Origin: JAOTYV01 sp041557595
Lineage (GTDB): Bacteria; Pseudomonadota; Alphaproteobacteria; UBA8366
Direction of reading: 5' to 3'
Assembly (NCBI GenBank): GCA_041557595.1
Contig: JBFFGE010000163.1
Coordinates: 1-10,709, forward strand
DNA: 10,709 bases
Of this stretch, positions 1 to 6,027 are shown piece after piece; the stretch's first letter is position 1, and every line of letters starts with the position of its first letter. The position numbers and the translations under genes are program-made. The notes under the pieces were generated by a model. The model was not told where the DNA came from, did no database searches, and saw nothing but the letters and a program-made list of their open reading frames with translations.

Positions 1-87
1 ACTGTAGGGACTGCACGAGCGACTGCGTGATTCCTGCCGACCTTAGCCGCGCACCGCCGGGTGCTCAACGGCCTGCGGCCGGCGCAC

Positions 88-119
88 AAAAAAAAAGGCC
101 GAGCCCCAGAGGGCTCGGC
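88..119 (-). terminator. Rho-independent terminator, minus strand
   Basis: Bases 98-106 and 111-119 form a perfect 9-bp GC-rich stem around a 4-base loop (107-110). Read on the minus strand, the stem is followed by C and then nine T residues (96-88). This is a textbook intrinsic terminator for leftward transcription. The nearest leftward gene, DUF1192, ends about 190 bases away, so the terminator either closes a long 3' UTR or belongs to a separate small RNA lying between. Confidence 0.85.
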
Positions 120-192
120 AAGAGACAGGGAGGTATCAAGTACCGTGGATCCGTGAGACCCACGTGAGGCACTTAAGTGGCACAAGTGTGCT
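88..192 (-). ncRNA. Candidate small RNA (unidentified)
   Basis: This is inferred from layout; I do not recognise a family. A promoter-like arrangement (CtrA-like box 216-230, possible -10 CATAAA at 204-199) predicts a start near 192, and the terminator ends it near 88, giving about 105 nt. On the minus strand the RNA would have several small stems: GCAC/GTGC within 180-191, CACTTAAGTG at 170-179, and CGTGG/CCACG between 165 and 144. An unpaired stretch containing CCTCCC (133-128) follows, just before the terminator. Unpaired CCUCC-type anti-Shine-Dalgarno motifs occur in known alphaproteobacterial small RNAs such as the alpha-r14 family. The alternative is a long 3' UTR of the DUF1192 mRNA. 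Confidence 0.35.
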
Positions 193-215
193 GCCCCTTT
201 TATGCCTTCAAAGAC

Positions 216-234
216 CTAAGAAAGCGTTAACCAT
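216..234 (-). promoter_or_regulatory. CtrA-like box at a -35 position
   Basis: The plus strand reads CTAA-N7-TTAACCAT; the minus strand reads TTAA-CGCTTTC-TTAG. The CtrA consensus is TTAA-N7-TTAA, and TTAACCAT is its well-known extended half site, so this is a one-mismatch match. The box centre (about 223) lies about 21 bases upstream of a possible minus-strand -10, CATAAA (204-199). That places it over the -35 region, as in CtrA-activated promoters. Binding is inferred, not shown. Confidence 0.4.
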
Positions 235-311
235 TGCCAGGATACATTCAAATTTCGTCATAAATTTTAATGATTTGCGGTAACTTTTGAAACCGCGATT
301 GGCGGTGGACC

Positions 312-494
312 TTAGCGCTTGAATACGGAATCCGCGGCCGCGCGGTGGCTTTCCTTCGCGTCGATCGCAGCTTCCGCCCGCTCGATTTCCGTCCGGAGCC
401 CGGCGATATATTCCTTCAACGCCTCGATCGACATAATCTCCAAATCCTTCAATTTCGGTCTTTTCGTCAACGGATCCAGATCGTTGTCATCCAT
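312..494 (-). CDS. DUF1192 family small protein
   Basis: The protein is 60 residues long and of unknown function, matching the DUF1192 family of small alphaproteobacterial proteins. It has an acidic start (MDDNDLDP), then a segment with alternating hydrophobic and charged residues, including the family-typical core MSIEALKEYIAGLRTEIERA. The C-terminus is Ala/Ser-rich (AADSVFKR). The core looks like an amphipathic helix able to form a coiled coil; there is no signal peptide or membrane segment. I chose the ATG at 494 because relatives start with this acidic stretch and a purine-rich ribosome site (GGGGCGGAAG) lies just upstream. A GTG eight codons earlier is possible but would add unusual basic residues. 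The gene diverges from trcR across 348 bases. Family confidence is good; the role is unknown. Confidence 0.8.
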   Translation of the reverse strand: MDDNDLDPLTKRPKLKDLEIMSIEALKEYIAGLRTEIERAEAAIDAKESHRAAADSVFKR

Positions 495-732
495 TCTTCC
501 GCCCCTTCTTTCCGGCACAGCATGCCCATTTGCACATAAGTTTGCAGCGCTGCGCCCGGTCTCGCAAGCCTGACACGATCCGTGTTCGGCGCGGATTCTC
601 GCAAACCCTTCGATCCCCTGGGAAGGAGGCCGTGCGACCGAGGGAGGCTTCCGCAGAAGTGTGTGGAATCGGACGGCGAAATCAGGTAAATCGTCCTAAC
701 ACTTGAGGGCGGCTACGCAATTCGATCAGCCC

Positions 733-761
733 TTGCGATTGCCGTTCCGGCCACTCATATT
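733..761 (+). promoter_or_regulatory. Possible sigma-70 promoter of trcR
   Basis: TTGCGA (733-738) and CATATT (756-761) are separated by exactly 17 bases, and each matches 4 of 6 consensus positions. Transcription would start near 768, giving a leader of about 75 nt before trcR. This rests on pattern only; a match of this strength can arise by chance. Confidence 0.3.
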
Positions 762-794
762 AGCGGGAATGGCGCCGCCGCCCGATCAGGGCGC

Positions 795-822
795 GGGCAC
801 GTTGCAGGATGCCCTGCTGCCC
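795..822 (+). promoter_or_regulatory. Hairpin in the trcR leader
   Basis: GGGCA (795-799) pairs with TGCCC (818-822), and GCAGG (804-808) pairs with CCTGC (813-817) around a 4-base ATGC loop. Only a 4-base bulge (800-803) interrupts the 10-bp stem. It ends 10 bases before the GGGGGA ribosome site (833-838) of trcR. No T-run follows, so it is not a terminator. It could influence translation or RNA stability. Confidence 0.35.
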
Positions 823-842
823 TAACCATTTCGGGGGAAATA

Positions 843-1487
843 ATGATTAAGCCGCTGATGCCAAAGGCGACTGCTGTTTGGCTGGTCGAGAACACCGCAC
901 TGACGTTCGATCAGATTGCCGAATTTTGCGGCCTTCACGCGCTCGAAGTGCAGGCAATCGCCGACGAAGAAGTCGCAATCGGCATGCAGGGGCTCGACCC
1001 GGTCATCAACGGGCAGGTCACGAAGGAAGAGATCGAACGGTGCGAAGCGGATCCCAGCGGCCGCCTCGCGGTCGCTAAGACCGACATCCCGCAGCCGTCC
1101 TCGCGGGGCGCGGGACCGCGCTACACACCGCTGTCCAAACGGCAGGACAAACCGGATGCGATTTCCTGGATGCTGCGCCACTATCCGGAGCTGTCGGATG
1201 CCCAACTCGGCCGCCTGATCGGCACCACCAAACCGACCATTGATGCGGTCCGAAACCGCACCCATTGGAATTCTCCTAATTTGCGGCCAAGAAGCCCGGT
1301 GGAGATCGGCCTGTGCAAACAGGAAGACCTCAACGCTGCGCTGGAAAAGGCGCAAAAAGCCGCGGCCCGGCGCGCTGCCAAGGAAGGCAAGACCGCCGAG
1401 AGCGCGACCCCCGCCCCGGCGCCCGAACTGGCCCCGGTTGGCGACGACGCCGCGCCGATCGACCCGTTCGCACCCAGGACGGAATAG
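843..1487 (+). CDS. trcR: Cell-cycle transcriptional regulator TrcR (DUF1013)
   Basis: The protein is 214 residues long and belongs to DUF1013 (COG3820), now named TrcR, a transcription factor family tied to cell-cycle control in Alphaproteobacteria. The start MIKPLMPKATAVWLVENTAL is nearly invariant in the family. Residues 13-43 look like a first helix-turn-helix (FDQIAEFCGLHALEVQAIAD). Residues 105-141 form a second one (ISWMLRHYPELSDAQLGRLI followed by GTTKPTIDAVRNRTHW). The tail (163-214) is rich in Ala, Pro and charged residues and is probably disordered. There is no signal peptide, so it should act in the cytoplasm. The ATG at 843 follows a GGGGGA ribosome site (833-838). It stands alone: DUF1192 diverges and prpE converges. 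Family assignment is secure; target genes cannot be read from the sequence. Confidence 0.9.
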   Translation: MIKPLMPKATAVWLVENTALTFDQIAEFCGLHALEVQAIADEEVAIGMQGLDPVINGQVTKEEIERCEADPSGRLAVAKTDIPQPSSRGAGPRYTPLSKRQDKPDAISWMLRHYPELSDAQLGRLIGTTKPTIDAVRNRTHWNSPNLRPRSPVEIGLCKQEDLNAALEKAQKAAARRAAKEGKTAESATPAPAPELAPVGDDAAPIDPFAPRTE

Positions 1488-1523
1488 CCGACCGGCTGCC
1501 ACGCAGAGTGGCGGCCGCGTCGG
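1488..1523 (+). other. Hairpin directly after trcR stop
   Basis: CCGAC (1488-1492) and GTCGG (1519-1523) enclose a second stem, GGCTGCCAC (1494-1502) with GTGGCGGCC (1508-1516), which has one wobble pair and a 5-base loop. It begins on the base after the trcR stop codon. No T-run follows, so it is not a classical intrinsic terminator; it may protect the mRNA 3' end or assist termination. Confidence 0.35.
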
Positions 1524-1554
1524 CACACAGAACATTCGCTGTTCCGCCGGGCTA

Positions 1555-1602
1555 GATCAACCTGCCTTTAATTGGAATCAATTTAAGGCAGAAAAGTTGA
1601 TC
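1555..1602. repeat. Long interrupted palindrome between trcR and prpE
   Basis: Outer arms GATCAAC (1555-1561) and GTTGATC (1596-1602) are perfect complements. Inside them, CTGCCTTTAATTG (1562-1574) pairs with CAATTTAAGGCAG (1579-1591) with one mismatch around a GAAT loop. A four-A bulge (1592-1595) separates the two stems on the right. The structure is 48 bases long and AT-richer than its surroundings. It lies between convergent genes but lacks a T-run on either side, so ordinary intrinsic termination is not evident. Confidence 0.6.
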
Positions 1603-1654
1603 GATTCCATAAAGATAGAGCAGCTTATGGGTGCCCAAATGGGCGCACGCTGCG

Positions 1655-3556
1655 CTAATCCCGCGCGTATCCGACGCCCTTCAGCGCGACCTCGATCTCA
1701 TCCAGGATCGCCGGATCGTCGATTGTCGCCGGCGCCCGAAATTCCTCGGAATCGGCGATCTTTTGCATGGTGCCGCGGAGAATTTTGCCCGACCGGGTCT
1801 TCGGGAGACGATCGACCACGGTCGCGGTTCGAAACGCGGCCACTGGGCCGATTTCCGCCCGGACCATCTTCACCGCCTCTGCGACGATTTCCGCGGTCTC
1901 CCGGGCGACGCCCGCGTTGAGGACCAGGAATCCCAGCGGCAGTTGCCCCTTCAACTGGTCCGCCACCCCGATCACCGCGCATTCGGCGACATCGGGATGC
2001 GCCGCCAGCACTTCCTCGATCGCGCCGGTGGAAAGCCGGTGTCCGGCGACGTTGATCACGTCGTCGGTGCGGGTCATGACGAAGATATAGCCGTCCTCGT
2101 CGAGATAGCCGGCGTCGCCGGATTTGTAGTAGCCGGGAAATTCCGCCATGTAGGAATCGATATAGCGTTGGTCGGCATTCCATAAGGTGGGGAAACAGGA
2201 TGGCGGCAAGGGCAGCTTGACACAGATCGCCCCCATTTCGCCGCGCGGCAACTCGGTACCGTCGACATCCAGGATGCGGATATCGTAGCCCGGCGCCGCC
2301 CGGGTCGGCGACCCCGGCTTGACCGGTAACATCTCGATGCCGATGCAGTTGGCGCCGATCGACCAGCCGGTTTCGGTCTGCCACCAGTGATCGATCACCG
2401 GAACCTTGAGCTGATCTTCCGCCCAATGCAGCGTGTCCGGGTCGGTGCGCTCTCCGGCCAGAAACAAGGTGCGGAAATTGCTCAAATCGTATTGCTTGAT
2501 CAGCTTGCCTTCCGGATCTTCCCGCTTGATCGCCCGGAACGCCGTCGGCGCCGTGAACATGGTGCAGACCTTATGCTCCGCAATGACCCGCCAGAATACG
2601 CCCGCATCGGGCGTGCCGACCGGCTTGCCTTCGAAGATGATCGAGGTGCACCCGTGAAACAGCGGCGCGTAGACGATGTAGGAATGCCCGACCACCCAGC
2701 CGACATCCGATGCCGCCCAATAGACTTCTCCCGGATCGACGCCATAGATGTTCTTCATCGACCATTTCAGCGCGACGAGATGCCCGCCGGTGTCGCGGAT
2801 CACGCCTTTGGGCTGGCCCGTGGTCCCGGAGGTATAAAGGATGTACAGCGGATCGGTGGCCTTTACCGGTACACAGTCCGCGGGCTTCGCCGCGGCCATC
2901 CGTTCATGCCAATCGACATCGCGACCCACCGCAAGGTCATAGGGTTTCTGCTCGCGCTGTACGACCACCACTTGGTCGACCTTATGCTTCGACAGCCGGA
3001 TCGCCTCGTCGACCATCGGCATGTATTCGATGACCCGCCCGGGCTCGATTCCACAGGTTGCGGCAACGATCAGCTTTGCGCCGCTGTCGTCGATCCGCGT
3101 CGCCAATTCCTGAGGCGCGAAGCCGCCGAAAACGACGCAGTGAACCGCACCGATCCGGGCGCAGCCCAGCATGGCGATCGCCGCCTCCGGGATCATCGGC
3201 ATGTAAAGGATCACCCGGTCGCCATATCCGACGCCAAGGGACTTCAGGACACCGGCGAACCGCGCCACCTCGTCCTGCAATTCCGCATAGGTGATCTTGC
3301 GCTGGCCGCCGCCGGTGATCGGGCTGTCATGAATGAACGCCACGCGATCGCCATGCCCGGCTTCCACATGCCGGTCGACCGCGTTGTAGCAGGTGTTGGT
3401 TTCGGCCCCGACGAACCACCGGTAGAAGGGCGGCTTGTCATCGTCGAGGACCCGATCCCATTTCTTGTACCAATGAATGTCCTCGGCCGCCGCGGCCCAA
3501 AACCCTTCCGGATCGGAAATTGAACGGTCGTAAACCGCGTCGAATTTGCTGGTCAT
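1655..3556 (-). CDS. prpE: Propionyl-CoA synthetase (PrpE-type, AMP-forming)
   Basis: This 633-residue ligase should join propionate (possibly acetate or another short acid) to CoA using ATP, via an acyl-AMP intermediate, in the cytoplasm. ANL-superfamily motifs are intact: the phosphate loop YTSGTTGQPKG (241-251), WWQTETGW (391-398), the hinge region RTDDVINVAGHRLSTG (496-511), and PKTRSGKILRG (585-595) with catalytic Lys591, the lysine acetylated in many relatives. The RDTGGH signature right after the phosphate loop (254-259) marks the PrpE/ACSS3 branch, as opposed to ordinary acetyl-CoA synthetase; length also fits. The ATG at 3556 has a GAGGTG ribosome site (3570-3565) at good spacing. 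It is divergent from another acyl-CoA ligase and convergent with trcR. No 2-methylcitrate or propionyl-CoA carboxylase genes are in view. Substrate preference is inferred from the family. Confidence 0.88.
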   Translation of the reverse strand: MTSKFDAVYDRSISDPEGFWAAAAEDIHWYKKWDRVLDDDKPPFYRWFVGAETNTCYNAVDRHVEAGHGDRVAFIHDSPITGGGQRKITYAELQDEVARFAGVLKSLGVGYGDRVILYMPMIPEAAIAMLGCARIGAVHCVVFGGFAPQELATRIDDSGAKLIVAATCGIEPGRVIEYMPMVDEAIRLSKHKVDQVVVVQREQKPYDLAVGRDVDWHERMAAAKPADCVPVKATDPLYILYTSGTTGQPKGVIRDTGGHLVALKWSMKNIYGVDPGEVYWAASDVGWVVGHSYIVYAPLFHGCTSIIFEGKPVGTPDAGVFWRVIAEHKVCTMFTAPTAFRAIKREDPEGKLIKQYDLSNFRTLFLAGERTDPDTLHWAEDQLKVPVIDHWWQTETGWSIGANCIGIEMLPVKPGSPTRAAPGYDIRILDVDGTELPRGEMGAICVKLPLPPSCFPTLWNADQRYIDSYMAEFPGYYKSGDAGYLDEDGYIFVMTRTDDVINVAGHRLSTGAIEEVLAAHPDVAECAVIGVADQLKGQLPLGFLVLNAGVARETAEIVAEAVKMVRAEIGPVAAFRTATVVDRLPKTRSGKILRGTMQKIADSEEFRAPATIDDPAILDEIEVALKGVGYARD

Positions 3557-3734
3557 GACTGGCGCACCTCATTCCGTATTCTGTCGCGCCGCACCGAACC
3601 GCCGCACGGCGGTTCAAGGGCGAGGCGCGCACGCATTCTACGCTTACAGGATCACCGAAGCCTTTGCAAAACGGCGGTCAAGTGGCACATTTCCGCTGTA
3701 CCGCATTGGCGGAGACGCCCGCGAGGACTGGGTA
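3557..3734. promoter_or_regulatory. Divergent promoter region with cruciform-like palindrome
   Basis: This 178-base gap separates the start codons of two divergent CoA-ligase genes and must hold both promoters. Bases 3596-3615 form a perfect 20-base palindrome, GAACCGCC-GCAC-GGCGGTTC. It sits inside outer arms CGCGCC (3585-3590) and GGCGCG (3624-3629). The element lies nearer prpE (about 30-70 bases from its start) and could be an operator or mRNA leader hairpin. I see no convincing -35/-10 pair for either gene. Confidence 0.4.
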
Positions 3735-5360
3735 ATGACGACAAGCCCCTACGACACCGATCTCGACAAGAACGACGCCAATTTCGTGCCGCTGAGCCCG
3801 CTCAGCTTTCTCCGCCGCGCCGCCGCCGTCTATCCCAATCGGCTGGCGGTACAGCATGGCGAATGGCGGATCTCCTGGTCGGAAGCTTACATCCGCGCCC
3901 GTCGCCTGGCGAGCGCGCTGCAACGGCGCGGGATCGGCAAGAACGACACGGTCGCCATGATGGCGCCCAACATCCCCGCCATGCACGATGCCCATTTCGG
4001 CGTGCCTATGGCAGGCGCCGTGCTGAATCCGCTCAATACCCGCCTCGATCCGGACGCAACCGCCTTCATCCTCGACCATGGCGACGCCAAGGCGCTGATC
4101 ACCGACCGCGAGTTTTCGCCGGTCGTCAAGCAGGCGCTGGGAAAATGCGCGGCAAAGCCCCTGGTGATCGATATCGACGACCCGCTCGGCAAGGACGGCG
4201 AGGCGCTGGGCGACCGGGAATACGAGGCCTTCTTGGCGGAAGGCGATCCCGGCTTCGATTGGTCGCTGCCGGAGAGCGAGTGGGATGCCATATCGCTGAA
4301 CTACACCTCCGGCACGACGGGCAATCCGAAAGGCGTCGTCTATCATCACCGCGGCGCCTATCTGCTGGCGCTCGGCAATCTGCAATCCTGGAACATGCCG
4401 CTGCACGGCGTCTATCTGTGGACCCTGCCGATGTTCCATTGCGACGGCTGGTGCTTCCCCTGGGCGCTCGCCGCCAACGCCGGGACCAATGTCTGCCTGC
4501 GCCAGGTCGAGCCCGCGGCGATTTTCAAGGCGATCGAGCAGGACGGGGTCACGCATTTTTGCGGTGCGCCGGTGGTGCTCAACATGATCATCAACGCGGA
4601 TCCGAAGGACCGGCGGCCGCTGCCGCGCACCGTCGAGGTCATGACCGCGGCCGCGCCGCCGCCGCCCGCCGTCCTGCAACGGATGGAGGAAGACGGCTTT
4701 CACATCACCCACGTCTATGGGTTGACCGAATGCTACGGACCGTCGGTCGTCTGCGCCTGGCACGATGAGTGGGACGCCCTGTCGCCGGACGCGCGGGCGC
4801 AAAAGAAGTCGCGCCAGGGCGTGCCCTACCCGGTGCTGGAAGATTTGATGGTCGCCGATCCGAAAACCCTGGCCCCGGTGCCCCGCGACGGCGAGACCAT
4901 GGGCGAGGTGTTCATGCGCGGCAACGTGGTGATGAAGGGATATCTGAAAAACCCGACCGACACGCGGGAAGCGTTCGAGGGCGGCTGGTTTCACACCGGC
5001 GATCTCGGCGTGTGGGAACCCGACGGCTATATCGCGCTGAAGGACCGGTCGAAAGACATCATCATTTCCGGCGGCGAGAACATCTCGACCATCGAGGTCG
5101 AAGGCATGCTGTACAAGCACCCGAAAGTGCTGGAAGCCGCCGTGGTCGCCAAGCCCGACGATCACTGGGGCGAAGTACCCTGCGCCTTCGTCACCTTGAA
5201 GGATGGCGAAAACGCGGAGGCGGCGGAGATCATCGATTTCTGCCGCGACAACATGGCCCACTTTAAATGTCCGAAGGCGGTAGTGTTCGGCCCGCTGCCG
5301 AAGACGTCGACCGGCAAGGTGCAGAAATACGTGCTGCGCGAGCGGGTAACGGACTCTTGA
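3735..5360 (+). CDS. AMP-forming acyl-CoA synthetase (fatty acid/DmdB-like)
   Basis: This 541-residue ANL-superfamily ligase activates a carboxylic acid as acyl-AMP and then acyl-CoA. Visible motifs are the phosphate loop YTSGTTGNPKG (190-200), YGLTE (328-332), the ATP-binding TGD (421-423), the hinge region DRSKDIIISGGENIS (437-451) and PKTSTGKVQK (522-531) with catalytic Lys528. The start MTTSPYDTDLDKNDANFVPL is typical of proteobacterial medium/long-chain acyl-CoA synthetases and 3-methylmercaptopropionyl-CoA ligases (DmdB-like). The frame is open upstream to 3546, but I chose the ATG at 3735. It has a GAGGA ribosome site (3723-3727) seven bases away, the upstream part resembles no ligase, and it would overlap the prpE start. 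The chain length used cannot be read from the sequence. It is divergent from prpE, and the hydroxylase operon follows after 211 bases. Confidence 0.87.
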   Translation: MTTSPYDTDLDKNDANFVPLSPLSFLRRAAAVYPNRLAVQHGEWRISWSEAYIRARRLASALQRRGIGKNDTVAMMAPNIPAMHDAHFGVPMAGAVLNPLNTRLDPDATAFILDHGDAKALITDREFSPVVKQALGKCAAKPLVIDIDDPLGKDGEALGDREYEAFLAEGDPGFDWSLPESEWDAISLNYTSGTTGNPKGVVYHHRGAYLLALGNLQSWNMPLHGVYLWTLPMFHCDGWCFPWALAANAGTNVCLRQVEPAAIFKAIEQDGVTHFCGAPVVLNMIINADPKDRRPLPRTVEVMTAAAPPPPAVLQRMEEDGFHITHVYGLTECYGPSVVCAWHDEWDALSPDARAQKKSRQGVPYPVLEDLMVADPKTLAPVPRDGETMGEVFMRGNVVMKGYLKNPTDTREAFEGGWFHTGDLGVWEPDGYIALKDRSKDIIISGGENISTIEVEGMLYKHPKVLEAAVVAKPDDHWGEVPCAFVTLKDGENAEAAEIIDFCRDNMAHFKCPKAVVFGPLPKTSTGKVQKYVLRERVTDS

Positions 5361-5413
5361 TCGCCGGGCCCGCATACCCTGCGAATTTGCATGACAGGTT
5401 TCAAAACGCCGGA

Positions 5414-5422
5414 TGCGATAAT
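5414..5422 (+). promoter_or_regulatory. Possible extended -10 promoter of the hydroxylase operon
   Basis: TGC-GATAAT (5414-5422) matches an extended -10 element (TGn plus 5 of 6 consensus bases). No good -35 lies 17 bases upstream. It sits in the 211-base gap before the [2Fe-2S] subunit gene and would give a leader of about 140 nt. Low confidence. Confidence 0.25.
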
Positions 5423-5571
5423 TTCCAACGCGTGTGAAAACGCGGCCTGAACGTGACGACACAAGACGTGACAGACGCGGGCACCGAAGAACCCAAAAAA
5501 ATTTAACAGCGCCGCTCCGGACCTATGGTGATGCGCGCGCCGATTATGAAATCTTGCGGAAAGGAATTCCG

Positions 5572-6024
5572 ATGGTTGCATTCGATCTCAACGGCAAGCG
5601 GGTTTCGGTAAACGCCGAGCCGGAAACGCCGTTGCTTTGGGCCATCCGGGAGCATCTGCAGCTCACCGGCACCAAATACGGCTGCGGCGCCGGATTGTGC
5701 GGCGCATGCACCGTGCATGTCGACGGCAAGGCGCTCAAATCCTGTCAGACGGCGTTGTCCGATGCCGACGGCAAATCGGTGACCACGATCGAGGGGTTGT
5801 CGCCGGATGCAAGCCATCCGCTGCAGAAGGCGTGGGTCGCCGAACAGGTGCCGCAATGCGGTTACTGCCAGTCGGGTCAGATCATGAAGGCGGCCGAGCT
5901 GTTGCGGCAAAATCCCAACCCGTCGCGCGACCAGATCGTCACTCACATGAACGGCAACATCTGCCGCTGCGGCACCTACACGCGGATCGTCGCGGCGATC
6001 CAGCGCGCCGCGAAGGAGGGCTAG
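5572..6024 (+). CDS. [2Fe-2S] subunit of a xanthine-dehydrogenase-family hydroxylase (IorA-like)
   Basis: This 150-residue electron-transfer subunit carries electrons from the molybdenum site through two iron-sulfur clusters. The N-terminal plant-ferredoxin-type domain has cluster ligands Cys38, Cys43, Cys46 (GCGAGLCGAC) and Cys58. The C-terminal helical domain binds the second cluster through Cys96, Cys99 (CGYC), Cys131 and Cys133 (CRC). All eight expected cysteines are present, and the length is normal for stand-alone small subunits such as IorA. The ATG at 5572 follows an AAGGAA ribosome site (5561-5566); the frame is open upstream to 5434 but that part has no ferredoxin similarity. Its stop lies 3 bases before the large-subunit start, and GGAGG inside its last codons serves as that gene's ribosome site, so the two are co-translated. 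It has no signal peptide and presumably travels with its Tat-exported partner. Confidence 0.93.
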   Translation: MVAFDLNGKRVSVNAEPETPLLWAIREHLQLTGTKYGCGAGLCGACTVHVDGKALKSCQTALSDADGKSVTTIEGLSPDASHPLQKAWVAEQVPQCGYCQSGQIMKAAELLRQNPNPSRDQIVTHMNGNICRCGTYTRIVAAIQRAAKEG

Positions 6025-6027
6025 ACC

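Larger units (their letters stand above)
1..311. other. Gene-free stretch at left edge
   Basis: I find no protein gene in this stretch. Bases 1-87 show no convincing coding frame or RNA. The rest holds the minus-strand terminator, a candidate small RNA and a CtrA-like box, each listed separately. Bases 236-300 are clearly more AT-rich than the rest of the window, as expected for a promoter region. They also contain a weak hairpin, GCGGT (277-281) with ACCGC (292-296). Confidence 0.6.
495..842. other. Divergent intergenic region DUF1192 / trcR
   Basis: This 348-base gap carries the promoters of both flanking genes. It contains two GANTC sites (594-598 and 666-670), the target of the alphaproteobacterial cell-cycle methylase CcrM; about one is expected by chance. 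A near-repeat TCTCGCAARCC occurs at 560 and 597. A possible trcR promoter (733-761) and a leader hairpin (795-822) are listed separately. No convincing gene is present. Confidence 0.5.

Noticed and set aside
178..191. TGGCAC...GC pattern resembling a sigma-54 promoter
   Set aside because: GG and GC are separated by 9 bases, not the required 10, and the -12 side is not TTGC.
623..703. Small plus-strand frame of 24 codons starting at GTG 632 behind a perfect AAGGAGG
   Set aside because: The ribosome site is only 2 bases from the GTG, too close for efficient initiation, and the peptide resembles nothing I know.
3683..3696. Second TGGCAC...GC pattern upstream of the acyl-CoA ligase, resembling sigma-54
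   Set aside because: It has the same one-base-short spacing (9 between GG and GC), which normally abolishes sigma-54 promoter function.
3546..3734. 63-codon upstream extension of the acyl-CoA ligase reading frame
   Set aside because: It overlaps the prpE start, has no ligase similarity, and the ATG at 3735 has a good ribosome site and a family-typical N-terminus.
3678..5462. 594-codon open frame on the minus strand opposite the acyl-CoA ligase
   Set aside because: It has low-complexity, Arg/His-rich translation typical of antisense shadows; the plus-strand ligase is complete with all motifs.
5454..5507. Possible 17-codon leader peptide (GTG start, TAA stop) before the hydroxylase operon
   Set aside because: It has no ribosome site and no regulatory residue run or attenuator hairpin following it.
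5434..5571. 46-codon upstream extension of the [2Fe-2S] subunit
   Set aside because: It has no ferredoxin-like sequence, and the ATG at 5572 has a strong AAGGAA ribosome site and gives the normal family length.
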